Part shown: positions 1 to 5,166 of the stretch, one piece after another
How the letters are laid out: every line of letters starts with the position of its first letter
How positions within the stretch are numbered: position 1 is the stretch's first letter
DNA from: Chloroflexota bacterium
GTDB lineage: Bacteria; Chloroflexota; Dehalococcoidia; GIF9; UBA5629
Assembly (NCBI GenBank): GCA_026389695.1
Contig: JAPLHI010000071.1
Span: forward strand, 1-5,562
Reading direction: 5' to 3'
DNA length: 5,562 nt
Notes under the pieces: generated by a model
Told to the model about the DNA's origin: nothing
The model's database searches: none
The model's input: only the letters and a program-made list of their open reading frames with translations
Translations under genes and position numbers: made by a program

Positions 1-183
1 GAGCTTTTGCGCAACTATAAGATTAAGCAGGGCATCACCGAGGAATTCCATGCGCTCATTATCGGATAGCTCGGAGCCGGGATTTTCATTGATGAAAGAA
101 GGATGAATAAAAGCCTGTTTTAATAGCGTTTCATTCCGGAAATGAATTCCAAGTATTGATTGGAGATCGTTGAAGCTTGCCAA
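1..183 (-). CDS. rnc: Ribonuclease III, N-terminal part (truncated by window edge)
   Basis: This is the first 61 residues of a double-strand-specific endoribonuclease that processes rRNA precursors and structured mRNAs in the cytoplasm. The translation contains the family signature NERMEFLGDA at residues 42-51, preceded by an AFIHPSFINENPG segment at 24-36, as expected of the RNase III catalytic domain. E43, E46 and D50 match the signature acidic residues. The rest of the catalytic domain and the C-terminal dsRNA-binding domain lie beyond position 1. The frame is closed upstream by the stop of the neighbouring membrane gene at 211-213. Only TTG at 181-183 gives a family-like start (MASFNDLQSILGI); no strong Shine-Dalgarno precedes it, only a weak AGAG. 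The 27-bp gap to the upstream gene suggests cotranscription and perhaps reinitiation. The family is secure; the start is less so. Confidence 0.88.
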   Translation of the reverse strand, partial: MASFNDLQSILGIHFRNETLLKQAFIHPSFINENPGSELSDNERMEFLGDALLNLIVAQKL

Positions 184-210
184 TTTGAGTTGCTCTAAGA
201 AATACCGTAA

Positions 211-570
211 TTAGCTGAACTCTTCTCTGGACATGGCGGTAACGATTATGGAAACCAGGCCAAACGGAAAGAATAAAATAAAGGAAAATATCGCTCCGGC
301 GAGCGCAAACACCCAGATTCGCCTTTGCAGGGCATAGACGCCGCCAATAATGGCCACAATACCCACAAAAACTAAAATGAACGGTATGGCGATAATGCTC
401 GATATAATTTTCTGGATAGTTGCAATCACGCCTGGATCAACCTTCAGGTATTCATGGATACCGCGTAACAGAGAGCTGATAATTACAAAATAGATGCCTC
501 CCACCATCCCGATCGCGCCCGAAACGATATCAAGGATACCGGCCATAATAGGTTTCCAGGTCTGCTTCAT
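211..570 (-). CDS. Small hydrophobic membrane protein, function unknown
   Basis: This 119-residue protein is nearly all membrane segments: about residues 7-34, 57-81 and 85-113, the last possibly broken by FPFG near 101-104. A short polar loop (RGIHEYLKVDPG, 36-47) separates the first two, and an RR pair at 83-84 lies between the second and third. It ends in the polar tail SREEFS. There is no signal peptide, catalytic motif or metal-binding pattern. The Gly-rich first helix (GILDIVSGAIGMVGG) recalls small uncharacterised membrane proteins I associate with Dehalococcoidia, but I cannot name a family. The ATG is preceded by GGAG 11 nt upstream. It lies immediately before rnc on the same strand, 27 bp apart and in the same frame after the TAA, so the two probably share a transcript. 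A functional link to RNase III is not implied. Confidence 0.8.
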   Translation of the reverse strand: MKQTWKPIMAGILDIVSGAIGMVGGIYFVIISSLLRGIHEYLKVDPGVIATIQKIISSIIAIPFILVFVGIVAIIGGVYALQRRIWVFALAGAIFSFILFFPFGLVSIIVTAMSREEFS

Positions 571-619
571 AATATATTATTCTCCGTTATTCAGATTTAG
601 CTCTCGACGGTCATTCTCA

Positions 620-648
620 GCTTTACTTATTTTAACAGTACCTGTCAA
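620..648 (-). promoter_or_regulatory. Candidate promoter for the membrane protein-rnc transcript
   Basis: On the minus strand a perfect -35 hexamer TTGACA (643-648) is followed after 17 bp by TAAAGC (620-625), a poor -10. The start codon is 50 bp downstream of the -10. The -35 is convincing but the -10 is weak, so the call is tentative. Confidence 0.35.
632..648. promoter_or_regulatory. Imperfect palindrome in the divergent intergenic region (possible operator)
   Basis: TTAACAG-TAC-CTGTCAA has 6 of 7 arm positions matching and overlaps the candidate minus-strand -35 box. It lies about 20 bp upstream of the candidate plus-strand -35 of the hydrolase gene. A repressor bound here could affect both directions. 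No regulator gene is visible nearby, so this is inference from position and symmetry only. Confidence 0.3.
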
Positions 649-668
649 TATTAATGTTTCACGTATAT

Positions 669-697
669 TTGTCTATTATTAATTATTCACCTAATAT
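669..697 (+). promoter_or_regulatory. Candidate promoter for the metallo-hydrolase gene
   Basis: TTGTCT (669-674), a 17-bp spacer, then TAATAT (692-697); each box matches the sigma-70 consensus at 4 of 6 positions. The region is very AT-rich, which raises the chance of false matches. The ATG at 732 lies 34 bp beyond the -10. Confidence 0.35.
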
Positions 698-731
698 AGT
701 CCACTATTATATTTTGTCTGAAGAGGAATTT

Positions 732-1649
732 ATGCTGATAAGTGAGCCGGGCAAAATAACCGATGAACTCTATTTGCTGGGGGCAAAACACAATATTATA
801 TACCTGGTGGAAGGTAGAGAATCGATGTTGATCGGGGGCGGAATGAGCTGGATTGCGCCCTATCTGGAAAAGCAGTTACTTGAGTTTAATATAGATCTCG
901 GGAAGATAAAGTATCTTGTGATACAGCATGCCCATTTTGACCATTGTGGAGTAGTTCCTTACCTGAAACGTAAATTGCCGGACGTTCTCGTGCTGGGTAC
1001 TGAATCAGCAAAGAGTATTTTATCTAAAGATAAGGTCATAGATTATATTGAAGCCATTAACAGGATGATGGTAGATTTTTATGGTTTCAGTAGGGAATAC
1101 GACGGGCTTAACCTGCGGATCGATAGCATTAATATTGATATGACAGTTCACGATAGCACGGTAATTGATCTGGGTAACGACCTTGACATCCATTTTATAG
1201 AGACTCCGGGCCATTCACCATGCGCTGTCTCTGTGTATATACCAAAATTGAAGGCTATTTTTCCCACTGATTCTGCTCCCTGCCCCATGGGCAGTATTGA
1301 TAATTTGGCCCGGCCTTCACCTCAATTTGACTTTACTTTGTACATGGCTTCGTTGAAAAAGCTGATGAGTCACGATATTGAGATCTGCGGTTTTGATCAC
1401 TATGCGGCTGCAGTTGGAGAAGACGCTAATAAAGTTCTTCAAAATGCTTTCAAGTATTGCCGGGAATACGAACAACGTATAGCCGGACTTTACAGGGAAA
1501 CTAAGGATATGGAGGAAATCTCGAGGCAGGTGGCCCGTGAGACAATTGCCTCGGATAAATTCGATTTTCTCAGCGAGGATCTGATGCTGCCGATCTCCAG
1601 GGCGGAGGTGCGCAATATACTTAAAGCGGCAGGTGTTCTTGATATCTGA
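732..1649 (+). CDS. Metallo-beta-lactamase-fold hydrolase with PqsE-like architecture
   Basis: This 305-residue cytoplasmic protein is predicted to hydrolyse an ester or thioester using a dinuclear metal site. The metal ligands are present: HAHFDH at residues 66-71 (H66, H68, D70, H71), H161 in ETPGHSP, D180 in PTDSAP, and H223 in GFDHY. The spacing, total length, opening (M-L-x-S-x-P-G-x-x-x-D-x-L-x-L-L-G) and a helical C-terminal extension after about 230 all resemble my memory of Pseudomonas PqsE, whose ligands fall at nearly the same numbers. In PqsE the extension helps form the active-site pocket. The substrate is unknown, and quinolone signalling genes are not visible here. The start at 732 is chosen because AGAGG lies 5 nt upstream. 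An in-frame ATG at 654 would add 26 residues lacking family resemblance and would overlap the promoter. It appears monocistronic. Fold certain, exact role not. Confidence 0.88.
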   Translation: MLISEPGKITDELYLLGAKHNIIYLVEGRESMLIGGGMSWIAPYLEKQLLEFNIDLGKIKYLVIQHAHFDHCGVVPYLKRKLPDVLVLGTESAKSILSKDKVIDYIEAINRMMVDFYGFSREYDGLNLRIDSINIDMTVHDSTVIDLGNDLDIHFIETPGHSPCAVSVYIPKLKAIFPTDSAPCPMGSIDNLARPSPQFDFTLYMASLKKLMSHDIEICGFDHYAAAVGEDANKVLQNAFKYCREYEQRIAGLYRETKDMEEISRQVARETIASDKFDFLSEDLMLPISRAEVRNILKAAGVLDI

Positions 1650-1664
1650 TATTGATCATTTTGG

Positions 1665-1693
1665 TTGATGCCAGGCAGCTTCTTTGCTATAAT
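1665..1693 (+). promoter_or_regulatory. Promoter of tRNA-Gln
   Basis: TTGATG (1665-1670), a 17-bp spacer and a perfect TATAAT (1688-1693) preceded by TGC, making an extended -10. Transcription should begin near 1700, only a few bases before the mature tRNA 5' end at 1704. The bases just after the -10 (CTCGACGC) are GC-rich, a discriminator type associated with stringent control of stable RNA genes. Confidence 0.85.
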
Positions 1694-1703
1694 CTCGACG
1701 CAC

Positions 1704-1777
1704 TGGGGATTAGTCTAGCGGTAGGACAGCGGACTCTGGATCCGTGAGGCCAGGTTCGAATCCTGGATCCCCAGCCA
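1704..1777 (+). tRNA. tRNA-Gln, anticodon CTG
   Basis: A full cloverleaf can be folded. The acceptor stem is TGGGGAT with ATCCCCA. The D arm is GTCT/GGAC. The anticodon stem is GCGGA/TCCGT with loop CTCTGGA, placing CTG at positions 34-36. A four-base variable loop GAGG follows, then the T arm CCAGG-TTCGAAT-CCTGG, discriminator G and encoded CCA (1775-1777). The U-A first pair (TGGGGAT...A) is typical of bacterial tRNA-Gln. CTG reads CAG, so a TTG-anticodon isoacceptor for CAA must exist elsewhere in the genome. There is no terminator hairpin directly downstream. Confidence 0.97.
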
Positions 1778-1829
1778 GCCTTTACACAGTTACCAGCACC
1801 TGCTTTAATGTTATTGATAATACTGTTCA

Positions 1830-1835
1830 TATAAT
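1830..1835 (+). promoter_or_regulatory. Candidate -10 box for the lipoprotein gene
   Basis: A perfect TATAAT lies 72 bp upstream of the lipoprotein start. No good -35 sits at 16-18 bp: TTGATA at 1814-1819 is only 10 bp away. The gene could also be read through from the tRNA-Gln promoter, since no terminator is evident between them. Confidence 0.3.
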
Positions 1836-1906
1836 GATATCCGAATCAACGAGATCTAATGTCCGGGCCGTAAAGTATTTCCGCTATCATGGAGGGAAGC
1901 TAACAA

Positions 1907-2278
1907 ATGAGTACAAATATTTTTAAAACAAACGGCATTATTGCCCGCATAATCATGGTCTTTGTATTGATGGTGTGTATAAGTTCAAGTATCGCATGCC
2001 GGCAAAAGGATAGCGTAACCTATGAAGTGACCGGAGATGCGGAATTGGTTGATATTGCAATATCTGACAGCGATGGTGATATGGAGCGGTATGAGGATAT
2101 GACCTTGCCATGGCGGCGGGATTATGGTGATTTTGAACAGGACTACCTGTATCTGTACGCTTACAATACAGGGGATAGCGGCACCGTTAATATTACAATA
2201 TATGTCAATGGAAAGGTTTTCAAATCCGCCACTACTTCAGGGGGCTATACCAGCGCTGTTGTTGTCGGCAATAAATGA
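1907..2278 (+). CDS. Predicted lipoprotein with MmpS-like beta-sandwich domain
   Basis: This 123-residue protein is exported. A polar N-terminus is followed by a hydrophobic stretch (about 11-30) ending in SSSIAC, with C31 fitting a permissive lipobox. Lipidation is likely, though -3 is Ser rather than the usual Leu. The mature part begins RQKDSVTYEVTG and continues with repeated beta-strand patterns: TLPWRRDYGDF (66-76), LYLYAYNTGDSGTVNITIYVNGK (81-103, with NTGDSG as the turn), then SGGYTSAVVVGN. The order TYEVTG / LPW / YxxAxNxGDSGxVxxxIxVxGK / SGxY recalls MmpS-type accessory domains, also found as stand-alone lipoproteins in many bacteria. No MmpL-type transporter is in view, so the partner is unknown. 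GGAGGG lies 10 nt before the ATG. The gene converges on the ligase with a 28-bp gap. Confidence 0.78.
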   Translation: MSTNIFKTNGIIARIIMVFVLMVCISSSIACRQKDSVTYEVTGDAELVDIAISDSDGDMERYEDMTLPWRRDYGDFEQDYLYLYAYNTGDSGTVNITIYVNGKVFKSATTSGGYTSAVVVGNK

Positions 2279-2306
2279 AGTATTGACCGTGTATCGTTAG
2301 TCCGGT

Positions 2307-3911
2307 TCATCCCATTGATCTCAACTCTCTCCTTAATATCTTGCCCACTGCGCTCTTAGGTAATGAATCCATTAACTTGATTGATTTAGGCCTCTTATAG
2401 TTAGGCAGATGCTCTTTGCAAAAATCCAAAAGCTCTTTTTCATCGGCTGACCCCGCAGTTTTGAGGACGACAAATGCTTTCACTTCCTCGCCGTATACTT
2501 TGTCGGGAACACCGATAACGCCGGCTTCAAGTACCTGAGGATGCCGGTGGAGGACGTTCTCAATTTCCTTGGGATAAACGTTCTCTCCACCCCGGATGAT
2601 GAGGTCTTTCTTGCGGTCGGTAATATAGATATAGCCGTCTTCGTCGATATGCCCGATATCACCGGTATGAAGCCAGCCATTACGAATCACTTCCGCTGTT
2701 GCCTCAGGTTTATTCCAGTACCCCTTCATCACTCCCGGACCTTTGATGACAATTTCTCCTGTTTTCCCTGGCGGAAGCTCACGGTCATCCTGGTCAAATA
2801 TCTTGATCGTATTGCACTTCTGGTAGCACTTGCCGATCGAGCCATACTTGGGCGGCCGTCTCCCTGCTATATTGCCGCAGTTGACGGTGGTAGCTTCGCT
2901 CAGGCCATATCCTTCCCAAATATCAATGCCGTATTTTTCCTTCCATTTTCGGGCTACTTCCAGCGGCATGGGCGCAGAACCGCAGATACAGATCTGCAGG
3001 GAACTCAAATCATATTGGTTGACATCGGGGTAATTAAGCATCTGGATATACATGGTTGGAACACCGCGAAACTCGCTGACTTTATATTGCTCGATGCACT
3101 TCAGTGCTTCTTCGGTATCCCACCGTCCCAGCAATACCAACTTTCCACCCGTTAAAAATTCAAGATTGACGGCGAATACCCCGTACCCGTGGAATAGAGG
3201 CAGAGTTATTAAGGAGATACGGTTGCGGTTTATGCCGAAAACTTCGGCCTCCTTTTCAACCGTTTTATCCCCTCCGGTATGCTTCTCCTGGACTGTGCCC
3301 TTTATGGTTAAACCCCTGTTATCCAGTAATACCAATTCATAGTACCCGGAAACGTGAGTATACCAGTTGTAATGTGTAAGCATCACACCTTTGGGATTGC
3401 CTGTTGTACCCGCTGTATAAATGATGACGGCAACATCGTCATTGTCCATATCCTCGATAATAAGCTCATCCGATTCCTGTTTGATAATATTGTCGTGCGA
3501 AATCGCATCCTGTGGAATTTGATTCCCGATCAGGATTACGTTTTTCAGCAGGGGCGTATCCTTGCGGGCCTCTCTGATCCTGTCCATATAATCCGTGCTG
3601 CTGATTAAGGCTACTAAACCTGCATCCTGATAAACGTAGGCGAGTTCGTCTACACGTAACGACGGATTCAGCGGAACCAGTATAGCCCCGATTTTAAAAA
3701 CGGCAAAAAATGCCTGTATTAACTGGGGGCAATTGAGCAGCTGGACACCTACACGGTCTCCTTTCCTGACTCCCAGGCTTTTCAGGGCATTTCCCAGCCG
3801 GTTGGCACAACGGTTCATCTCAACGTTGGTGTGCCAGTGCCCTTCAAAGGAGACAAACTCATATTCACCGAAGCGTATGGTGTTATCTTCCATCAATCTC
3901 GCCAGATTCAT
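2307..3911 (-). CDS. AMP-forming acyl-CoA synthetase (long-chain fatty acid-CoA ligase type)
   Basis: This 534-residue ANL-superfamily enzyme activates a carboxylic acid with ATP to an acyl-adenylate and transfers it to CoA. Motifs occur in order: P-loop YTAGTTGNPKG (165-175, with Ala where Ser is common), PLFHGYG (238-244), EGYGLSEAT (333-341), LHTGDIG (414-420), DRKKDLIIRGGENVYPKEIE (432-451), and PKSAVGKILRREL (518-530) with K524 as the expected adenylation lysine. Length and motifs fit medium- or long-chain fatty acid ligases; aromatic or other acids are possible. About 28 extra residues, charged and Gly-rich, sit between the P-loop and PLFHGYG motifs, roughly at 196-231. AAGGTGAG lies just before the ATG. 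No beta-oxidation genes adjoin it, so the pathway is unclear. The gene is intact. Confidence 0.92.
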   Translation of the reverse strand: MNLARLMEDNTIRFGEYEFVSFEGHWHTNVEMNRCANRLGNALKSLGVRKGDRVGVQLLNCPQLIQAFFAVFKIGAILVPLNPSLRVDELAYVYQDAGLVALISSTDYMDRIREARKDTPLLKNVILIGNQIPQDAISHDNIIKQESDELIIEDMDNDDVAVIIYTAGTTGNPKGVMLTHYNWYTHVSGYYELVLLDNRGLTIKGTVQEKHTGGDKTVEKEAEVFGINRNRISLITLPLFHGYGVFAVNLEFLTGGKLVLLGRWDTEEALKCIEQYKVSEFRGVPTMYIQMLNYPDVNQYDLSSLQICICGSAPMPLEVARKWKEKYGIDIWEGYGLSEATTVNCGNIAGRRPPKYGSIGKCYQKCNTIKIFDQDDRELPPGKTGEIVIKGPGVMKGYWNKPEATAEVIRNGWLHTGDIGHIDEDGYIYITDRKKDLIIRGGENVYPKEIENVLHRHPQVLEAGVIGVPDKVYGEEVKAFVVLKTAGSADEKELLDFCKEHLPNYKRPKSIKLMDSLPKSAVGKILRRELRSMG

Positions 3912-3956
3912 TTCTCACCTTTGTCAATTATTTATTGCCTGGCGTCAGCGCAAAGT

Positions 3957-3962
3957 ATCATA
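3957..3962 (-). promoter_or_regulatory. Candidate -10 box for the acyl-CoA synthetase gene
   Basis: TATGAT on the minus strand lies 45 bp before the start codon. No clear -35 is visible upstream. The predicted leader contains a small bulged dyad at 3935-3953 (TTGC-CTG-GCGT-CAG-C-GCAA), which might be an operator or a weak hairpin. Evidence is positional only. Confidence 0.25.
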
Positions 3963-4042
3963 CCCGCAACATAAATCTAACGGTTCAGCCGGGCGTTTAT
4001 GCAGGTTTAAGAACCTGTTGATCTCTTGCCAGGTTCGTCGGG

Positions 4043-4240
4043 TTAGCTTGCCTTTCCCAATCTATAGGCAGCTATGGCCGAATCAACCAGGTACCAGATT
4101 CCCAGGCCGCCCATCGTTATCAGCTTTATAATGCCCAGTGCCACCTGGCCCCTGTAGAAACGGTCCAGGCCGAAATATCCGGCCAGGAAAGAGATTAATA
4201 GAATAGTTAATTGACGCTGCCACTCTTTGTTCGTCTGCAT
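4043..4240 (-). CDS. TM2-domain membrane protein
   Basis: This 65-residue protein consists almost wholly of a TM2 domain: two transmembrane helices (about 10-25 and 33-58) joined by a short conserved turn. The diagnostic pattern is present as GYFGLDRFYRG (21-31) followed by GGLGIWYLVD (44-53), including the DRFY and GIW...D positions. TM2 proteins occur widely in bacteria and animals; their molecular role in bacteria is not established. The ATG at 4240 is chosen because GGAGG at 4249-4253 is 8 nt upstream. An ATG at 4246 would be only 2 nt from that site, and one at 4282 would add 14 residues lacking TM2 similarity. The gene is 131 bp upstream of the ligase on the same strand, so cotranscription is possible but unproven. 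Confidence 0.88.
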   Translation of the reverse strand: MQTNKEWQRQLTILLISFLAGYFGLDRFYRGQVALGIIKLITMGGLGIWYLVDSAIAAYRLGKAS

Positions 4241-4364
4241 GTCCATTACCTCCGTAATTTCATTCGGTTGGTAATGTAACATACAACGCTGGAATCATAC
4301 AATAGCCCGCTGTGTTCAATTGCCTTCGGATCGTAAAACAGAGCAATTTCTGATAGTCTTTGTG

Positions 4365-4393
4365 TTGTCGTTAAGCCGGTCCGTTGATATAAT
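4365..4393 (+). promoter_or_regulatory. Promoter of tRNA-Glu
   Basis: TTGTCG (4365-4370), a 17-bp spacer and a perfect TATAAT (4388-4393) preceded by TGA, again an extended -10. The predicted start near 4400 leaves a leader of about 16 nt before the mature tRNA, to be removed by RNase P. Confidence 0.82.
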
Positions 4394-4415
4394 AGCAAAT
4401 GTTTTATTGTTGCGG

Positions 4416-4492
4416 GGCGCATTCGTCTAGGGGTTTAGGACGCTGCCCTCTCAAGGCAGAGATCACCGGTTCGAATCCGGTATGCGCTACCA
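4416..4492 (+). tRNA. tRNA-Glu, anticodon CTC
   Basis: The cloverleaf folds fully. The acceptor stem is GGCGCAT with ATGCGCT (first pair G-U). The D arm is GTCT/GGAC with a nine-base loop. The anticodon stem is CTGCC/GGCAG with loop CTCTCAA, giving CTC at 34-36. The variable loop is AGATC. The T arm is ACCGG-TTCGAAT-CCGGT, then discriminator A and encoded CCA (4490-4492). It reads GAG, so a TTC-anticodon isoacceptor is expected elsewhere. The gene borders the accessory-looking hicBA segment; no second copy of its 3' end, as an integrated element would leave, is found within this window. Confidence 0.97.
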
Positions 4493-4555
4493 AATCCTCT
4501 TTTTCGACAAAATACGAAGCTAAAATCTCCTTTTAATAGTTTACATAACTAAGTA

Positions 4556-4577
4556 TTGCTAATAATTTGCTAATAAT
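4556..4577 (+). repeat. Perfect tandem duplication of an 11-bp unit
   Basis: TTGCTAATAAT occurs twice head-to-tail with no mismatch (4556-4566 and 4567-4577). It lies 64 bp past the tRNA-Glu CCA and about 150 bp before hicB. Similar TTTGCTATAAT strings occur at the promoters of tRNA-Gln and hicBA. It may be a protein-binding site or a chance slippage product; the sequence does not decide. Confidence 0.85.
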
Positions 4578-4639
4578 CATTTTTAGGACATGGCGGTTGG
4601 GTGGTCGTACATATACCCCTGCGCCCGGATCACGTCATT

Positions 4640-4648
4640 TGCTATAAT
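4640..4648 (+). promoter_or_regulatory. Extended -10 promoter for hicBA
   Basis: TGC followed by TATAAT (4643-4648) matches an extended -10 element, which can work without a good -35; the bases at the expected -35 position (4620-4625) do not match. The transcript would start near 4655 and carry a leader of about 70 nt before the hicB TTG. Confidence 0.6.
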
Positions 4649-4662
4649 ATCGATGGTAATGC

Positions 4663-4686
4663 TTATGCATAAATTAACATATATGT
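4663..4686. promoter_or_regulatory. Two perfect 10-bp palindromes in the hicBA leader (candidate operator)
   Basis: TTATGCATAA (4663-4672) and ACATATATGT (4677-4686) are each perfectly self-complementary, with centres 14 bp apart, just downstream of the predicted start site. Toxin-antitoxin operons are commonly autoregulated through palindromes near the promoter. Against this, the HicB here is short and has no recognisable DNA-binding domain, so the binding protein is uncertain. Confidence 0.35.
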
Positions 4687-4691
4687 CACTG

Positions 4692-4713
4692 GCTTGATGC
4701 TGCAGACTCAAGC
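4692..4713 (+). promoter_or_regulatory. Interrupted palindrome abutting the hicB ribosome-binding site
   Basis: Arms GCTTGA (4692-4697) and TCAAGC (4708-4713) flank the palindrome CTGCAG, with two mismatched positions on each side. As RNA it could form a hairpin ending directly before the AAGGGGG ribosome-binding site (4714-4720). It could modulate hicB translation or be another operator half; neither is shown. Confidence 0.3.
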
Positions 4714-4727
4714 AAGGGGGAAAATAA

Positions 4728-4919
4728 TTGGAAACAAAGAAGTTTGTTTATTACCAGGAAGATGCTATGTGGGTAGGATGGCTGGAGGAGTATCCCGATT
4801 ACCGTACACAGGGAACGACTTTAGACGAGCTTAAAGAGAACCTGAGAGAAATTTACGCTGATCTTAATTCCGGGGAGATTCCTAATGTGCGTAAATACGG
4901 TGAATTGGTGGTTCATTGA
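4728..4919 (+). CDS. hicB: HicB-family antitoxin (short form)
   Basis: This 63-residue protein has the HicB pattern: a strand FVYYQEDAMWVGWLEEYPDYRTQG (6-29), then TTLDELKENLREIYADL (30-46). The acidic residues, the aromatic-rich WVGWLEEYPDY segment and the TQGTTLDEL turn are typical. It should bind and inhibit the HicA toxin encoded next. It lacks the C-terminal ribbon-helix-helix or HTH domain of longer HicB proteins, so direct DNA binding is doubtful. The gene order, antitoxin first, is the reverse of the E. coli hicAB order but common elsewhere. Start TTG at 4728 follows AAGGGGG by 7 nt, a strong site that makes up for the weak start codon. Its TGA overlaps the hicA start. Confidence 0.85.
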   Translation: METKKFVYYQEDAMWVGWLEEYPDYRTQGTTLDELKENLREIYADLNSGEIPNVRKYGELVVH

Positions 4920-5101
4920 AAAGAGTAGAACTTATCAAGCAACTAAAGAAAATGGGGTGTGTTTTAATTCGTCACGGTGCAAGACATGACTGGTATGAAA
5001 ATCAAAATACTGGGGTATCCCAACCTGTGCCACGACATCGAGAAATAACCGATAGTTTAGCCAGGTACATCATTAGAATGCTTGGCAACCCAAAGAATTA
5101 G
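4916..5101 (+). CDS. hicA: HicA-family mRNA interferase toxin
   Basis: This 61-residue protein fits the HicA family, small toxins with a dsRBD-like fold that block translation by cleaving mRNA. Visible features are an N-terminal helix (VELIKQLKKMGC, 4-15), then IRHGARHDWYENQ (18-30) with H24 as the best candidate catalytic histidine, and VPRHREITDSLARYIIRMLG (38-57), matching the strand and final helix. H20 is an alternative histidine. Start TTG at 4916 overlaps the hicB stop as TTGA, so translation is probably coupled, with GGTGG 4 nt upstream. The next in-frame ATG (codon 13) would remove the first helix and is rejected. The gene looks intact and likely functional. Its position after a tRNA gene fits accessory DNA. 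Confidence 0.87.
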   Translation: MKRVELIKQLKKMGCVLIRHGARHDWYENQNTGVSQPVPRHREITDSLARYIIRMLGNPKN

Positions 5102-5166
5102 TAAATAGCTCATAGGCTGTTAATAACCGGTCAAAACAATTGGATGTCATGCGAACAAAAGTTGCT

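Larger units (their letters stand above)
4493..4727. other. Gene-free, repeat-rich spacer between tRNA-Glu and hicBA
   Basis: This 235-bp stretch has no supportable gene. It starts AT-rich with a tandem 11-bp repeat, passes through a more GC-rich block (about 4587-4633), then holds an extended -10 promoter, two perfect 10-bp palindromes and an interrupted palindrome against the hicB ribosome-binding site. There is no clear intrinsic terminator after the tRNA; only a short T run occurs near 4500. Confidence 0.7.

Noticed and set aside
654..731. In-frame upstream extension of the metallo-hydrolase from ATG 654
   Set aside because: The extra 26 residues have no resemblance to the family N-terminus, overlap the promoter region and lack a ribosome-binding site, while ATG 732 has AGAGG at good spacing.
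1744..1926. Plus-strand open frame overlapping the tRNA-Gln 3' half
   Set aside because: It starts inside the tRNA, has low-complexity unconvincing protein sequence and runs into the lipoprotein start; the lipoprotein has its own strong ribosome-binding site.
2541..3155. 204-codon plus-strand open frame inside the acyl-CoA synthetase
   Set aside because: It is antisense to a gene with every expected ANL motif; the translation shows no recognisable domain. The same holds for the other frames within 2480-3900.
4002..4017. CAGGTT-TAAG-AACCTG hairpin downstream of the TM2 gene, as a terminator
   Set aside because: The stem is short and neither strand has a following T run; a competing CAGGTT at 4030-4035 offers alternative pairing, so it is not a supportable intrinsic terminator.
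4583..4730. Minus-strand open frame ending near 4583 with protein-like tail GYMYDHPTAMS
   Set aside because: It is considered as a possible decayed integrase or phage gene end, but there is no clear start, no family motif, and it overlaps the hicBA promoter and leader.
5110..5130. Weak hairpin after hicA as a terminator
   Set aside because: The stem is about 6 bp with a G-U pair and no T tract follows.
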